Assembly (NCBI GenBank): GCA_944472135.2
Contig: OX235270.1
Span: 41,788,352 to 41,852,351 of the forward strand
DNA length: 64,000 bases
Direction of reading: 5' to 3'
Source of the DNA: Trichobilharzia regenti
Taxonomy: Eukaryota; Platyhelminthes; Trematoda; Strigeidida; Schistosomatidae
A program made the translations under genes and the position numbers. The notes below the pieces were generated by a model, which had not been told where the DNA came from, made no database searches, and saw only the letters and a program-made list of their open reading frames with translations. Positions 1-10,882 of the stretch are shown one piece after another; position 1 is the first letter of the stretch, and each line of letters opens with the position of its first letter.

Positions 1-261
1 GACCAAGCTGAGAAACATGAAATTGCAGTTTACTACGCATGATTGACGAATTTCAATTCACACGAACAACCGATTCAGTTACCATTCTAAGATAAACAAG
101 TGCTCAGCAATCAACCTTAAATAAAGTCAGTTTCAACCAACAGTTAAAGTTTCTACCTTACGTAGTGAGTGCTTTATGCTTCCGAATATGCATTGCTGGT
201 GAATGCCAGCAAGTAGGAAACACAGGTACACATTATCCTGTCGACTAACTAGTTACACTTA

Positions 262-345
262 AGACCTAACCAAACTTCACTAAAATGGAAGGTTGTATCG
301 CGTCAACTACACACTATAGTAAGTAAGGTCGTGAACATTTATAAT
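262..345. repeat. Short dispersed repeat, member 1
   Basis: The stretch containing 'gacctaaccaaacttca' and 'aaaatggaag' recurs in the same orientation at about 2,742-2,825, joined there to a hammerhead SINE. The counterparts in the second large copy are at about 22,722-22,806 and 25,202-25,290. It may be an outer part of that SINE family or a separate old repeat. No coding capacity is seen. Confidence 0.6.
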
Positions 346-740
346 ATTTCAGAGTATTACCTCTACAGGCACTTGATCACATAACGGAAGTGGAATGATT
401 TAGTTCCTTTCCTTCAGGTCGTTAAGTAAGCTTTTTTATAATTTATTATTCGCTGGAAAAGCGCCTGCTTAGATTATTATGTTTTATAAAGTGGTGTCAT
501 AATGTAACCGAGATGAAAGTTAAAGTACCACGGTCCATGGAATGCGAACGCACGAGTGACCTTGAGCTGGTCAATCGGGAAAAACAATGGTTTCTGCACA
601 AAAAGAAAAATAGAGCATCATGCTAAAACACATTAAACAAGATATATTTTTTCTCAAATGACTTAAAAATATCTCCCATTTACCATGAGGACTGCTTACT
701 AGGAAAATGTGGATAACAAAAATAATTAGAATAAATAATG

Positions 741-945
741 CCAACCCCAAATCTAAACATAATCCTTATTGAAACCTTGATCCTAACCCTAACCAGCTAT
801 TAACACCTTGTCCAAACAGTAGTTGAACACGTGACTGGGATGAAATTTATACCCTGGACTGTGAATGGCGTTCACACTAGCACTATTATAATGGTAAGTC
901 CCGTTATCCAGCGACTAGTATGAGTTCAAGGTCATGGGAGCGTTC
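741..945 (+). repeat. Dispersed repeat with telomere-like hexamers
   Basis: About 200 bases containing 'cctaaccctaacc' (two TTAGGG-complement units) align in opposite orientation with 6,265-6,482. Shared landmarks in order are the CCCTAA units, 'gatgaaattta' and 'caaggtcat'. Similarity is partial, as expected for an old family. Counterparts in the second large copy are about 23,203-23,408 and 28,784-29,001. The family is not identified. Confidence 0.55.
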
Positions 946-963
946 GCACTCATGAGTCTTTAT

Positions 964-1160
964 ACTTTTACTTGGCTTATCAAGTATCCCCACTCTTTTA
1001 TAGTATTCATGCAGATTTCATCAGTTTAATTTGTATGGATTTGTCACAAGTCTGACCACGGATTGAAATCAGTTAAAGAACCAGTGGAAACTAGACAGTA
1101 CTGGACATGTATTTCGTCCTATTTTTGGAGTCGTCGGCAATACTCACCAACTAGGTTTGG
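964..1160 (-). mobile_element. Smalpha-like hammerhead SINE, 3' part
   Basis: The reverse strand shows the SINE 3' half: a hammerhead-like region followed by a tail that matches the plus-strand copy at 1,480-1,565. The hammerhead has stem I arms GTATTG/CAGTAC, core CCGACGA, GGAC-GAAA, a palindromic ACATGT stem III and a GTC cleavage triplet. Compared with the consensus core CUGANGA the visible change is U4 to C, plus a C-C mismatch closing stem II. The tRNA-like head is missing. Counterpart at about 23,426-23,622. Confidence 0.65.
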
Positions 1161-1189
1161 CTAGTAATTGGCCACAGGACGAAATTGCC

Positions 1190-1565
1190 TGAAGTCCTAG
1201 CGAGAAGACGTGACCAATGGAACCCACCAGTTCGGGAATGAGGACAGATATTCTCTCATGATGTTAGGTGGTAGTCGCGTTAAAATCAAGAGTCGGTAGA
1301 AGCCAGAATTTATGGAGCATTGAGTCGCGTCTCAGTAACTGAATGGTCTACGAGTTTGTCTTGTGACCGGAAAGTGCTGGTTCAAACCCCAGTGGGTGAG
1401 TACTGGCGGTGAGTCTCGAAGAAGGACGAAGCAGTTGTCCAGTGCTTTCTAGTCTTCATTGGTTCTTTAACTGATATCAGTCCCTATTCAGACTTGAAAC
1501 AAATCAAATTCCTACAAACAAACTGATGAGAACTGCATGAATACTGTAAAATAGTGGAGATACTT
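1190..1565 (+). mobile_element. Smalpha-like hammerhead SINE, long copy
   Basis: This member lies head-to-head with the minus-strand member at 964-1,160. It has the 5' body also seen at 16,188-16,330, a tRNA-like pol III promoter (A-box region 'gtaactgaatggtctacg', B box 'ggttcaaacccc'), then a decayed hammerhead (core GCGGTGA, CGAAG instead of CGAAA, GTC triplet) and the family tail. Core losses suggest an inactive ribozyme. Counterpart at about 23,652-24,022. Confidence 0.7.
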
Positions 1566-2555
1566 TACTTTACTATGACGCCACAGTTTTACAATGATTC
1601 CATTCTATCTGTCATTTGCCACAGGTTTACAGGCTTCATTTGAACCCTGCTTCCTTACAAGAAACATTTTTCTACTGTTTCTAACACGATGGTACTATCA
1701 GTCGATTCCATACATTACCAGGAAATACAGTCTCATGATAAAAATGTTTAACTTTTTGTAAATTTTTGTTCATATTTCTGTATTCCTATAAATTCGCTGA
1801 CAATTTTATTCATCAGGTATTCTTTATTTGTGAAACCAAGTATGATAAATCTTATTTCGACGAAAAAAAACAGCATTGTTTGGCAAACCAGACATATCTA
1901 ACAAGAAGGAAACCATGTACACACATTGTTTATTTCTGTGTTTCCAGCAATGTGAGTCATTTAATCATATGATACTAACAAATACTTGTATTGTGTTTAC
2001 ACGTTCATGTATTTATTATAGATTGCGTCATTCAAAGTTAAGTTTTACCTTAGAAGCGATGCACAAAATAATGTCTTACATAGACATTAATGTAGAGAAA
2101 CACCTCATAAAATGTGACTTTATGCAAAAGGGACGATGAATTCTTTTCACCCACTTTTTATCAGTGATTAGTCACTCATCAAGCATTCAATAAAAACCAA
2201 AAATTATTATTCAACCTTCTCTGATACTTATCAGTAGTTCGGATCCATGGTTCCCCTCTGCCAAATAAAGCAAACATTTCTAGCCATAAAAATGCTTCAA
2301 ATATTACTGGCATATGAAATGCACGCACAAAGTAATCGTCCATTAATGCAAGAGAAAAAATTCGATGTTCTGGATCCAAGCTTCTATGTGAAACCAACTT
2401 ATAAAAGAAACGAATAAAGCATATTTCACATGTAAGATACATATATGTGTATAGGGTGGGTATTTCAAAATTTACACAAGCGAAATGTATCTCATTGACT
2501 CAAAGACCACTGTTGATGGCGTTGATTTTCATTCTTTAGACTAGGTCTCAGGCAG
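1566..2555. other. AT-rich stretch, no confident gene
   Basis: No mobile-element protein, RNA gene or strong exon is seen. A plus-strand 38-codon run at 2,022-2,139 follows 'tttattatag' and ends in TGA, which could be a terminal exon, but nothing else supports it. It is shared by the second large copy (24,484-24,601). Confidence 0.5.
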
Positions 2556-2741
2556 CTTCATACCTCAGTTAGAGAACTATCGAAAACCAGGGAGTGCTGG
2601 ACAGCTGTTTCATCCTAGTTTGTGAATCCTTGGCAGTACGCATCCATTGGGATTCGAATCCAGGAACCTTCGATTACACGGCAAGCTCCTCTACCATTCA
2701 GCCACTAGGACCCGATTCAATGGCCATGAATTATACTTGCG
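2556..2741 (-). mobile_element. Smalpha-like hammerhead SINE
   Basis: On the reverse strand: A-box-like 'tagtggctgaatggtag', B box 'ggattcgaatcc', then hammerhead-like sequence with arms GTACTG/CAGCAC, core CCAAGGA, GATGAAA, palindromic ACAGCTGT and GTC. The core has several changes, so activity is unlikely. The tail matches the other family members. The repeat described at 262-345 is attached on the plus-strand right side. Counterpart at about 25,018-25,201. Confidence 0.75.
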
Positions 2742-2825
2742 ACCTAACCAAACTTCAATAAAATGGAAGTTTGTGTCGCATTACCTACACCCCATAGTAA
2801 GTATAATGTGAACGTTTTCAATGGT

Positions 2826-5204
2826 TGACTAACTGACATAAATCCGTGATCTAACTCGTGTAAACAGATCTAGTCCTTACAAACTAAACTCTTGAAAAGC
2901 TTCATACATTTTTACTCTTAGTGAATCTGTTGGTGAAAATGAGAGATGTCCAAAAGAAGATTTTTACTGTTTTACTGATTCCATAGTAACTTCAACTGTT
3001 AGGCACCATACTCAAATTATGTTGAATTTTTTAACCAACTTATTTAATTTGTTTAGCTACGCACAAAGTATACTATGCTCACCAAATGTCAAGTGATAAC
3101 GAACGTCACGACACCCACTGAAGCTTATCACTAATGAAGTAAAATGATATGATTATGAACGGTTGGTTGTGTTGAAAGCATCCTTGATAAATTATTCCGT
3201 ATCTCTCAGTTGTATCAGTTAAAGTAACCGAACACTGTATTATATTTCACGACAGAGCCCGAACTCTACACTTAAAAAAGTAAAAGACGTTTACTAGTTA
3301 GTGCAAATGAAATTCTTAAAATAGCCATTCTGAGTTCTGGTGGTTTGAATTGATTCAAATCTCTGAGCTGACTCACACCGGATACACATCTAATGAGCTC
3401 AGCCGCAAACGAGCAAAATGGCTTCCCAGTGTTTAAACCAATTCATTCTGGCTAGCAAGCACTACTGATGGGTGTAATTGGTATACCACCATTCACATCA
3501 CTCAGTCAGCAGTAATATAGAAGAAACATGTGCCAGGATGTTATGCCGATAAAACGGAAGTTTTATGTAACTAATAGTAATCTGATAATTAATTTAATTA
3601 GCTAAGCTGTTGTGATGATCGGACAATGACTTTATCAAATGAACGGGGGTAATTTAGAATTACGTTTTATTAATTACGGATTGAATTTAAATATGTTACC
3701 TTTCTTTTCGACTTGACGCATCGTAAATTGTATTCGTGTGAATATCATAGCACAATGTATACTGTGAGAGACACTTGAAACGGAAAAACCATTTCAGTGC
3801 TGTACACTTATCCGGGTAATTTTATCGTCAAATGTTTATAGTTATAGGCCTAACAAAAAAGGAATAGCAGATAAGATTATTATCTCTGTATTTAATACAG
3901 ATGAACGTTAGTGGCTCAGATAAATCCAAAATAACAAGCTTTTGAGAAACCTTAGATTCATAAACAAAAGTCGAATCTGATCTTAAAGTTAAATAAAAAT
4001 GTTTCATACCACCAAGATTTATGAATTCCATTGCGTGAACTAACCGTTAAATAGCTGATAGAAGAATCAGGTTTCCAATAATGAAGTTATTATGACATAA
4101 ATGTTTCAAAACTCGCAGTACATTTGTGTACTTAACTCCCTAGATTCACAAAGATAAAAGTCCTCTAAAGGCTTATGTCATTTTTATTTCACGAAAGTAA
4201 CTCAGATCCAATAACATAGAAATGTCATAATTCCCATCTAAATGATTTTTGACATTCTTAACTTTCCTGTAAATAAAATGATAATCAAATAAATTAGATT
4301 TACCACATAGGAACAACTTAAAAACTGACTGAAACAGTGACTTCCAAATCGGCTGTCTTCAGTCGGAAACATTGCTTGCACTGGTTTCATAATACAGTGA
4401 GGAAAAAGCTTGCATTTTTTTCATTTGCGAGTGTGGTATGCACCAAGACAAGAGTTTGATAAAACGGAAAACAAATCGAAATTGTATTAACGTGTCCCTA
4501 TTCTGTTTCTGTATTAGCTGTGAATATATTGTATGTAAAAATCATGCACTATCATGAATAGTTAGTTATATTGCAAAAGTCATTATTTTTGTCCCTTTAA
4601 TTTTACAGAATCAACTCATGTCCCATGTTTTTATCTAATGCTGCACTTTTCCAAATGAAATCAACAGAATACCTTTAACAAAGCAGTCTGTATGCATATA
4701 ACATTAAGATGAAAATAACAAATCTACTCATAAGCTGACCAAATCAAGTACAATGAGAGTTATAAAAATGGGACATAGTTTTCTAGATGAGTTAGAAGAA
4801 TTCACATTGTTGAAACTTTCATTAATTAAAGATTACCAGTTTCATTTGCAGAAAGACACCAGGAGGTTAATATATATATATATATTCGAACAGGTAGATG
4901 ATATAAGTTTCTTGAGTCAAAACTCATCCATTTAACACGCTTTTTTCAATATTTTTGGACAATAAGTTAATTCTTTTTCCAAGATATTGTTAATATACCA
5001 TCTCATCAAGGTGTGAAAGTTCTAGTCACCTAAAATTTTGGCTGCTCATTCCCAATTTAGTTGATATAATGAATTCCTTTCTTTATGTGGAGATGTGGAA
5101 GAAATGCAAATAACATATTTAAACTGTCATTTTTGACGGGCTATTTTGTATATGCCTAAAAAATTCTAAAAAATAAGTTATTTTACAGAATTTGTTGGAT
5201 GATT
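2826..5204. other. AT-rich non-coding stretch
   Basis: No recognisable gene. It contains a short (TA)n microsatellite at 4,869-4,886 that is expanded in the second large copy. Open frames here are short, unrelated to known families, and typical of chance in AT-rich DNA. A SINE 3'-tail scrap ('cagttagagaaccattgaaaa') closes the interval. Confidence 0.55.
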
Positions 5205-5250
5205 TCATCATGAGCTGACATATCAGTTAGAGAACCATTGAAAAATTAAC
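5205..5250 (-). mobile_element. Hammerhead-SINE tail scrap
   Basis: The words 'catgagctgacat' and 'cagttagagaaccattg' are the outermost tail of the hammerhead SINE family on the reverse strand (compare 43,118-43,150). No promoter or ribozyme part remains. Counterpart at about 27,717-27,762. Confidence 0.5.
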
Positions 5251-5389
5251 TTTCTGAATATTTAGAAATTACTATCATTTGTTTGTAAAAACCTACCATT
5301 TATTTTCCAACCTAAAAATGTCATGTATATGTGACTCTTTGCATGTGATGAAAAGCTGACGACAAAAGTTATGTTGATGTGCCAGGATT

Positions 5390-5637
5390 ATGATTGAACC
5401 AGAATTCAGAAATGTGGATTCTAATGTATTGAAACAAGGTAGCAACACGTCTGATACTAGTCTTTCATTTTATTCAACCGGAAACTCATATGTATCTTTT
5501 CCTGCATGGTTTCAAGGAGTACGTTGGCCACTAAAATGTAACCAGTGTGGTATATCCAGTGCTGACTAAATTCGGTCAGTCTAGTAGATTGGACAGTGTT
5601 TGGACAACCCGTCTTTGTAAAAGATTATCACTACAAT
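5390..5637 (+). pseudogene. Exon-like ORF, frameshifted copy
   Basis: This is the counterpart of the 85-codon open frame at 27,901-28,158. The first ~55 codons read the same way, through the motif KCNQCG. About 8 bases present in the second copy are then missing near 5,555, which moves the frame to an early TGA. The matching 3' part is still present out of frame. If the other copy is a real exon, this one is broken; if not, both are chance open frames. The protein is not recognised. Confidence 0.3.
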
Positions 5638-6264
5638 AACAGTAATACACGTAACACTCACATTTGTGTCATGGTCACTAACTTACTGAAAATGTTTTAG
5701 TTAAGATGAAGGTTAATTTTAAAATACACAGTTTAGTAACTTTAGAAATTTTTATTTTGGGTGATCTGATGGTAAAAAAATCTGGTTAAATCTAATGTTT
5801 TACGGAACTACAGACAAAATTCTTCTGGTGATAAACACGCTCATTATTCTCAGTGTAGCTGACCGTTTTACGCATCTACTTTGATCGTTTACTGGCAAAC
5901 CACTAACATTATCGGTCGACACGTTGTTTGTTATGAGGCTAAATAATTGTCTTTCTAAACCAATAGACTTGAGAGTCACATCAGTTTCTAATGTAGCCAA
6001 GAGTATTTTGTATTGACTGTTTTCGCTTGTTATAAGGTTGATTTATTTTAGTCAGTTTAACGCCGCATTCATTCTGTTTGTGTCACTTGACTCATATTGG
6101 TAGTATGATTAAATCAGTGAGGTAGCCAATTTTCCACCCATAAAAATACATCTCATTTGCTCTATCTCACGTGATTTGAATCATCCACTTACATTCTCGA
6201 ATCGAAATATGTACTAACACCCGTATTTAAATAGGTTTCAATCTACTGCTATTGTCCAGTATTC

Positions 6265-6482
6265 AGAATAACGACCTTGGAGTTAGAACACACCGATGAC
6301 CTTGGACGTGTAACTTTCGTTGGACTATAGAACCTGAGCCAATATGAACGCTGTGCACGAACTGAGGTTTAAATTTCATCCTGATCTAGTTTTTAAGTAC
6401 TACTTGGACGATGGATTGATAGCACGTTAGGGTTAGGGCCAAGTTAAGGATTAGGTGTGGGGTGAGAATTGGAGTTTGGCTG
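6265..6482 (-). repeat. Dispersed repeat with telomere-like hexamers, inverted member
   Basis: Reverse-complement relative of 741-945. It carries 'gttagggttaggg' on the plus strand and the shared landmarks in reverse order. Counterpart at about 28,784-29,001. Confidence 0.55.
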
Positions 6483-6792
6483 TTTTATTGCTATTATATA
6501 TACTCTTTGGTAAATAAGTAAATGTCAGGATAGTGTGTCGTCTTTGATTTGAAACTTAAGCTGATACACTTCATTGTGATTAGGAAGTATTCTTAATTTA
6601 TGTTAGTGCAAACTATCGTCTTTAATGTGTTTTATTATTATTGTGTGTATTTTTCTCGTAAATAAATGGCTTTTTCTCATTTGTTGTCTCAAGGTCACCC
6701 GTGAGTTTGCACACCCTGGTTCCCGCTACCTAATGAAAACAAAGCCTGTAAAGAATGAATACTTACTGATGTTTTGTTTTCTTTCCTTCCAG

Positions 6793-7094
6793 GAAGAGAC
6801 TTGGGAATTAATGCTCTTGCAAAAGAGATATAACTATTTCAGAGACTTAACATTAGCAAGGACAAGAAAGCGTGGCATATTTTGAAGGCTGTATCAGATA
6901 ACCTCTTGCTCAGCTTGTCTTCTGCCTCGGCCATTTGTCTGTTACGCTGTGGATTTTTCAAAGAAAATAAAGCAAATACATTGCGGTTTGTTAGAGCTTG
7001 CTTTGGATGGATTAATATTGCTTTGAGTGATAGATTACTGGTAGTTAATTTATCCAAAAATTCCAAACAAGGAGGGAGGAATTTCCCAGAATAA
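6793..7094 (+). pseudogene. Exon-like stretch, unrecognised product
   Basis: A pyrimidine-rich tract ending 'tttccttccag' precedes a frame that reads about 99 codons to a TAA at 7,092-7,094, with a single internal TAA near 6,833. The last 70 codons from 6,882 are fully open, with a mixed hydrophobic and charged composition (for example LRFVRACFGWINIAL) and a Lys/Gly/Arg-rich end. A GTGAGT donor-like site sits upstream at 6,700. It looks like a former terminal exon, but I do not recognise the family. The opposite strand is also open over part of it, so chance is possible. Confidence 0.25.
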
Positions 7095-7563
7095 AGCTAC
7101 TATTATTGATAAATAATACATAAGTAATAAAAGCTGACTAAATTATATTCTATAATGGCTAAGTCTACTAAATTTTTAACATGGTTGAAGTATATTTCAG
7201 AAGTTTAGTACAATGTCCAACAAAGACACATTAGCTAGTATTTTAAAGAACCAATGCTAATTTACCTTTTCGGCGATCTACACTTTGCAAGTGCACTTTG
7301 AGGAATGGAAATGTTATCAAACCTCTTCAAAAATAATGTGAAACTGATGCTGTAAATTCTGCTTAATTTAAATATTTTAATAAAAGCAGTTTAACTCAAG
7401 CACTGAGGTAGTGAATTATCCTAACCACTTAGTTTGCTTTTCTACTTGTGGTATTAGCTGATAACAAAGCTGAACCATGTCAGAATTGCCATGGTGAACG
7501 GAAATTCAGCCTCAGTGACCACCCGTTAACCTTTGCATCATCTCCGACTGTGAATTTATTTAT
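7095..7563. other. AT-rich non-coding stretch
   Basis: Nothing recognised between the exon-like stretch and the first tRNA-headed SINE. Confidence 0.5.
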
Positions 7564-7752
7564 TTTTTATTTTTTGATTACAGCTTGATTCCACACCGTA
7601 TTTTTGGTACAAGTATGGAATTTTCAGCATGGATATCGGTAGCCCAAATTTTGCAGGCCGACCATAGATATCAGGTGTGCATCGGCAGCGGATCGAACCT
7701 CGGACCATGTGCATGGCCGACGAGAGTCCTAACCACTGTGCCACCAACGCAA
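7564..7752 (-). mobile_element. tRNA-headed SINE, A-rich-tail type
   Basis: The reverse strand begins 'gcgttggtggcacagtgg' (A box) and has B box 'gaggttcgatccg', closely matching the heads at 7,979 and 61,129. After the B box the body is unrelated to those two members and ends in an A-rich run (aaaaaataaaaaataaat). It therefore shares the promoter head but not the LINE-like tail. Counterpart at 30,083-30,271. Confidence 0.75.
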
Positions 7753-7978
7753 GCTATCAGGCAAGCAGCTCTTAATTGTGTCTTACCATTGGCAATGAAA
7801 TGACACATTATCCTACATTTAGCGGTACTTAACAGAAAATCAGGCATAATATTTCTAAATTGATGGGTTACTCTGAGGTATAATTTAAGAAATGACTGCT
7901 TGAGATTTAGTCAAGTCAGTCTTCTTAGGCTTTTCTAGAAAAATATTAGATAACTAAGTACCAAGGGACCTCAAGTGT

Positions 7979-8221
7979 GCGTCGGTGGCATAGTGGTTAA
8001 GACGCTCGCCGACCATGCACATGGTCTGGGGTTCGATACCCGGCCACAGACGCACTCTTTTACCTCTCTAAGCCAGAAGTAATGCTAGTAAAGACGAAAG
8101 GTTGGGCATGAGGCCAGCAACCCCATCCTGTAAAATTCAACACTACTACAGAAACTTCAAGCTGCTAACTTGAAGCTCTATGTTCCTCTGGGAGTGTGAA
8201 GGAAAAATTATTATTACTGTT
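7979..8221 (+). mobile_element. tRNA-headed SINE with RTE-LINE-like tail
   Basis: The tRNA-like head has an acceptor-like pair GCGTCGG/CAGACGC with one mismatch, A box 'tggcatagtgg' and B box 'ggttcgatacc'. The body matches 61,129-61,385 over its full length ('ctctaagccagaa', 'aaccccatcctgt'). The 3' end 'gaagctctatgttcc' plus ATT repeats matches the 3' end of the RTE-like LINE remnants at 14,745 and 18,050. Known SINEs often borrow a partner LINE tail; that role is inferred here. Counterpart at 30,498-30,740. Confidence 0.85.
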
Positions 8222-8839
8222 AAGAGGCCTCAAAACCGTCTTTCCACTACTAAAAAAGTGGACACACAGCCTCAGAGGTAGTAAAGATACTGCTAGGTGT
8301 TAAGTAGAGAATGACATGATCAATGTGCTGGAATTTCCTACTAGAGATCCAGAATCAAGTTTCCATTTTTCACTTGCTAAACAAATTTAATTTCAGAACA
8401 GCTAAAATAACACAAGTATTTTAGACGGAATCAATACGATTTGACTGCTTCAATGGTTTCTAAGTGTTTGGGTGAGTGAACATTAGACATTTCTAGACAC
8501 CCTTCAAATAGACGTGACTATAGTTCTAATTTTGAGATTTTCAAATGCTATTTACGCCCTAGTGTGCAGTTACATGACTCAGTTCCCTCAGATTATACTT
8601 AACAACCTTTATTCTTTGTACACAAAAGACTTCTTGTAACTAGTACAGTATATTAACTGGACGTCAACACAGTGTATTTCCTAAACTTGTAGTCAAATCC
8701 TGCTAAAACAGTTAGAAACCAATTTAATTTTGGCACTTTAGCAGATGAATTGATCATTTTTTTTACCATTTTTGTAGCTTATAATGAATCACATTTTGAG
8801 TATTTTTGTAAAGGTGTTGTTTTTTTGAATTTGCTGCAG
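8222..8839. other. AT-rich non-coding stretch
   Basis: Nothing recognised. At 8,776-8,811 a short segment lies between 'tttttgtag' and 'aaaggtgttg'; it could be read as a 36-base micro-exon, but this is weak. Confidence 0.4.
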
Positions 8840-8953
8840 TTGCTAACGTTAAATGGAAATATTATTTATTCACCTATATTACGTGTACCACGTTATCATT
8901 GTCGGTTGTCATTTGTTTATGATATTCGTTATTTTGAAAATTTCTGTAACCGG
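8840..8953 (+). other. Candidate 114-base internal exon
   Basis: The tract 'tttttttgaatttgctgcag' ends at 8,839 like a 3' splice site, and 'cgg|gtaaat' after 8,953 resembles a 5' splice site. The 114 bases between form 38 open codons in one frame, with a non-repetitive composition (motifs SPILRVPRYHCRL and VYDIRYFENFCNR). The length is a multiple of three, so it could be a cassette exon. No family is recognised and no flanking exons are proven. Counterpart at 31,359-31,472, also open. Confidence 0.3.
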
Positions 8954-10383
8954 GTAAATTTGTCTCTTAAATTCTAGATGATTTGAAATTTTCATTCATT
9001 TCTTGTTGCAGTGATTTAAAAATTTTTAAATCTGTCTGTAAAAAAACTGTTAGACAGGAGATTCGGTATTACTGTTAACAAGCTGTTTTACTGGCATGCG
9101 GTAATATTTGCAGTTGTTTTCTTGGTTACCCCAAATGTGAGAAGTTCAGATGAAGGCTTAATCAGTTGCCATTTGAAAAATGGAGAAAGCAATGCTTTAC
9201 TTATTAATATCTACACCAGTGTGGATTGTACTTAAACATCCAGAAGCCATTTGATTGGGGAAAATCTACGACATAAATAAAAATCCTGATCAAGCTATTA
9301 GACTTACACACTTAAGCTGAAGTTGAAGAAGGTCTAAAGCACTTACACTAGGTAACCGTTGTATTAATTCTTAAAATTCAAGGTGATAAGGAATTTAAGG
9401 TTAGCGTCAAGAAATGTCAGCAACCTACTGCAACATTCTCAAAGTATCGTAGCCTGACTACACCAACATGTCATATGAAGAAACATCATTCTTCTGAAAA
9501 TTAGACAACGAAATTTACAACGTAAGCGAAAGTTATTATTAATCCAACTGTTTTGATGTTTTCATTCAAGAAAAAATAGTGACCTTATACCAGTGATGAA
9601 ATGTTAGTATGTTCACAAATAATGTGTTTGGTTGACCTCTTACTGATGAATAGGAAGGAGTGTTCAAAGTATTCCTTTGTGGATTTCATAAAAGTCAGTT
9701 AAGTTTTAGCTGTATACCCGATAACAACTAATATCTACTAAACAGAAGATTACATATTTCACTCAGAGAAAAAGTGTCATTCTGTGATGTTCTGAATTGC
9801 CGAAACGATTCTAGCTATAATATTTAAAACGAAGGACTTTCAACTTCGATATCAGTGAGAATGTCATCATACTAGAATATCAGTATGTCCACCTGATGAA
9901 TAGCCAGTCAGAATAAACTATCCTGACGAACTATTCTTATTCAGAAAAATGGCATCAGTAAACCTCTTTTCTAAAGCAAAATGCCATCCTGTAGAGAAAT
10001 TATGAACCATCATATACTGTCGTCTGAACACTTACGTATGTTTGTAAAAGAATACTAAGTTTCCCGTTTGAGCCACAACCAATGAACATTTTTTAACCAA
10101 AAGGGAATACACAAATGTAACTTTCGTATCCCGAAACACAAACAAAGGAATAATACCTGTTGAGTGTGTTTAAATATATATATACTTGAAATGTATTTTT
10201 AAAAAACCTAAAATGATTATAATTATTCACACTCGACTTTTGAAGAGAATGAAATAAATTTAATGACATTACTTGTAATGAATCATTAGAAAGAAATGTA
10301 AACTTTTTACCTTGTGAGCCTATGCTCTCAGTGGTCATTTTCAGTGCGTTATAAATTATCCAGTTTTCTGTGACACTTTATTG
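8954..10383. other. AT-rich non-coding stretch
   Basis: No gene, RNA or known repeat recognised. This part is nearly identical in the two large copies. Confidence 0.5.
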
Positions 10384-10526
10384 TGAAAACAAAACACGTA
10401 GATCAGCGAAGAGTCTCTTTTCGACAAATTCATTTTCTAAGCTGTACAATCGCAAATATATATGTGTTGTTTTGTATGTATGTGTACATTAAGTTTGTCA
10501 AACAAAATTACAGTTGGTTATGGTTA
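10384..10526 (+). repeat. Left arm of 143-bp inverted repeat
   Basis: From 'tgaaaacaaaac' to 'ggttatggtta' this arm is the inverse of 11,178-11,320 with only a few mismatches. The Penelope-like endonuclease fragment begins directly after it. Counterpart 32,903-33,045. Confidence 0.85.
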
Positions 10527-10529
10527 TGC

Positions 10530-10882
10530 ATCTGGCCACTTCTATGTGCATATATCAGTTCACCTGCTGCTGTGGAGCCAGGTACATCGGTCGTTCGACG
10601 CGAATCCTGTCCAAGAGGATTTAAGAACACTATCCAGCATGGTTGAGATAAGGCAACAGTGATGCAACAGGGAGTGCGATAATTGAACACCTGGTTAACG
10701 CTGATCATTCCATTTTAACAAACGCTTTCTTCAAAGTAATCTGCAGAGTCAAGAATAACCTATCAAAGTCAATACGGTTTCGTCTTCTTTGTATCGCTGA
10801 AACTCTCTCCATTCACATAGAAAAACCGGAGCTGTGCATACAAAAGAGGATTACTCAACCACTTCTACTGTCGTGGTAACAA
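10530..10882 (+). pseudogene. Penelope-like element, GIY-YIG endonuclease C-terminus
   Basis: One frame reads a Penelope-like element C-terminus: a Cys-rich entry (TCCCGARYIGRSTR, with ARYIG as the GIY-YIG signature half), then EHLVNADH, RVKNNLSKSIRFRLLCIAETL and KPELCIQKRITQPLLL, ending at TAA 10,882. In known elements this domain nicks the target DNA for reverse transcription. Two in-frame stops (after SKRI and after AWLR) and the absence of any reverse transcriptase upstream show a dead, 5'-truncated copy. It sits between inverted arms. Counterpart 33,049-33,401. Confidence 0.8.

Noticed and set aside
1766..2139. Overlapping open frames with a possible terminal exon
   Set aside because: Only weak splice signals, AT-rich composition and no family resemblance; identical frames in copy 2 follow from the duplication and are no evidence for coding.
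4753..4935. 60-codon plus-strand frame ending in an AT microsatellite
   Set aside because: It runs through simple repeat sequence, and copy 2 has an insertion and a longer AT tract there; no coding signal.
7979..8054. Functional tRNA gene
   Set aside because: A and B boxes are present but the acceptor and anticodon arms are imperfect and the sequence continues into a SINE body also found at 61 kb.
10384..10526. Hammerhead ribozyme in the Penelope-like arms
   Set aside because: Such ribozymes are known in this class, but the CTGATGA and GAAA parts do not fall in a foldable order here.
10383..10646. Open frame starting MKTKHVDQRRV, also found inverted at 11,130-11,321
   Set aside because: The apparent protein repeat is the reading of the two inverted DNA arms, not a conserved gene.
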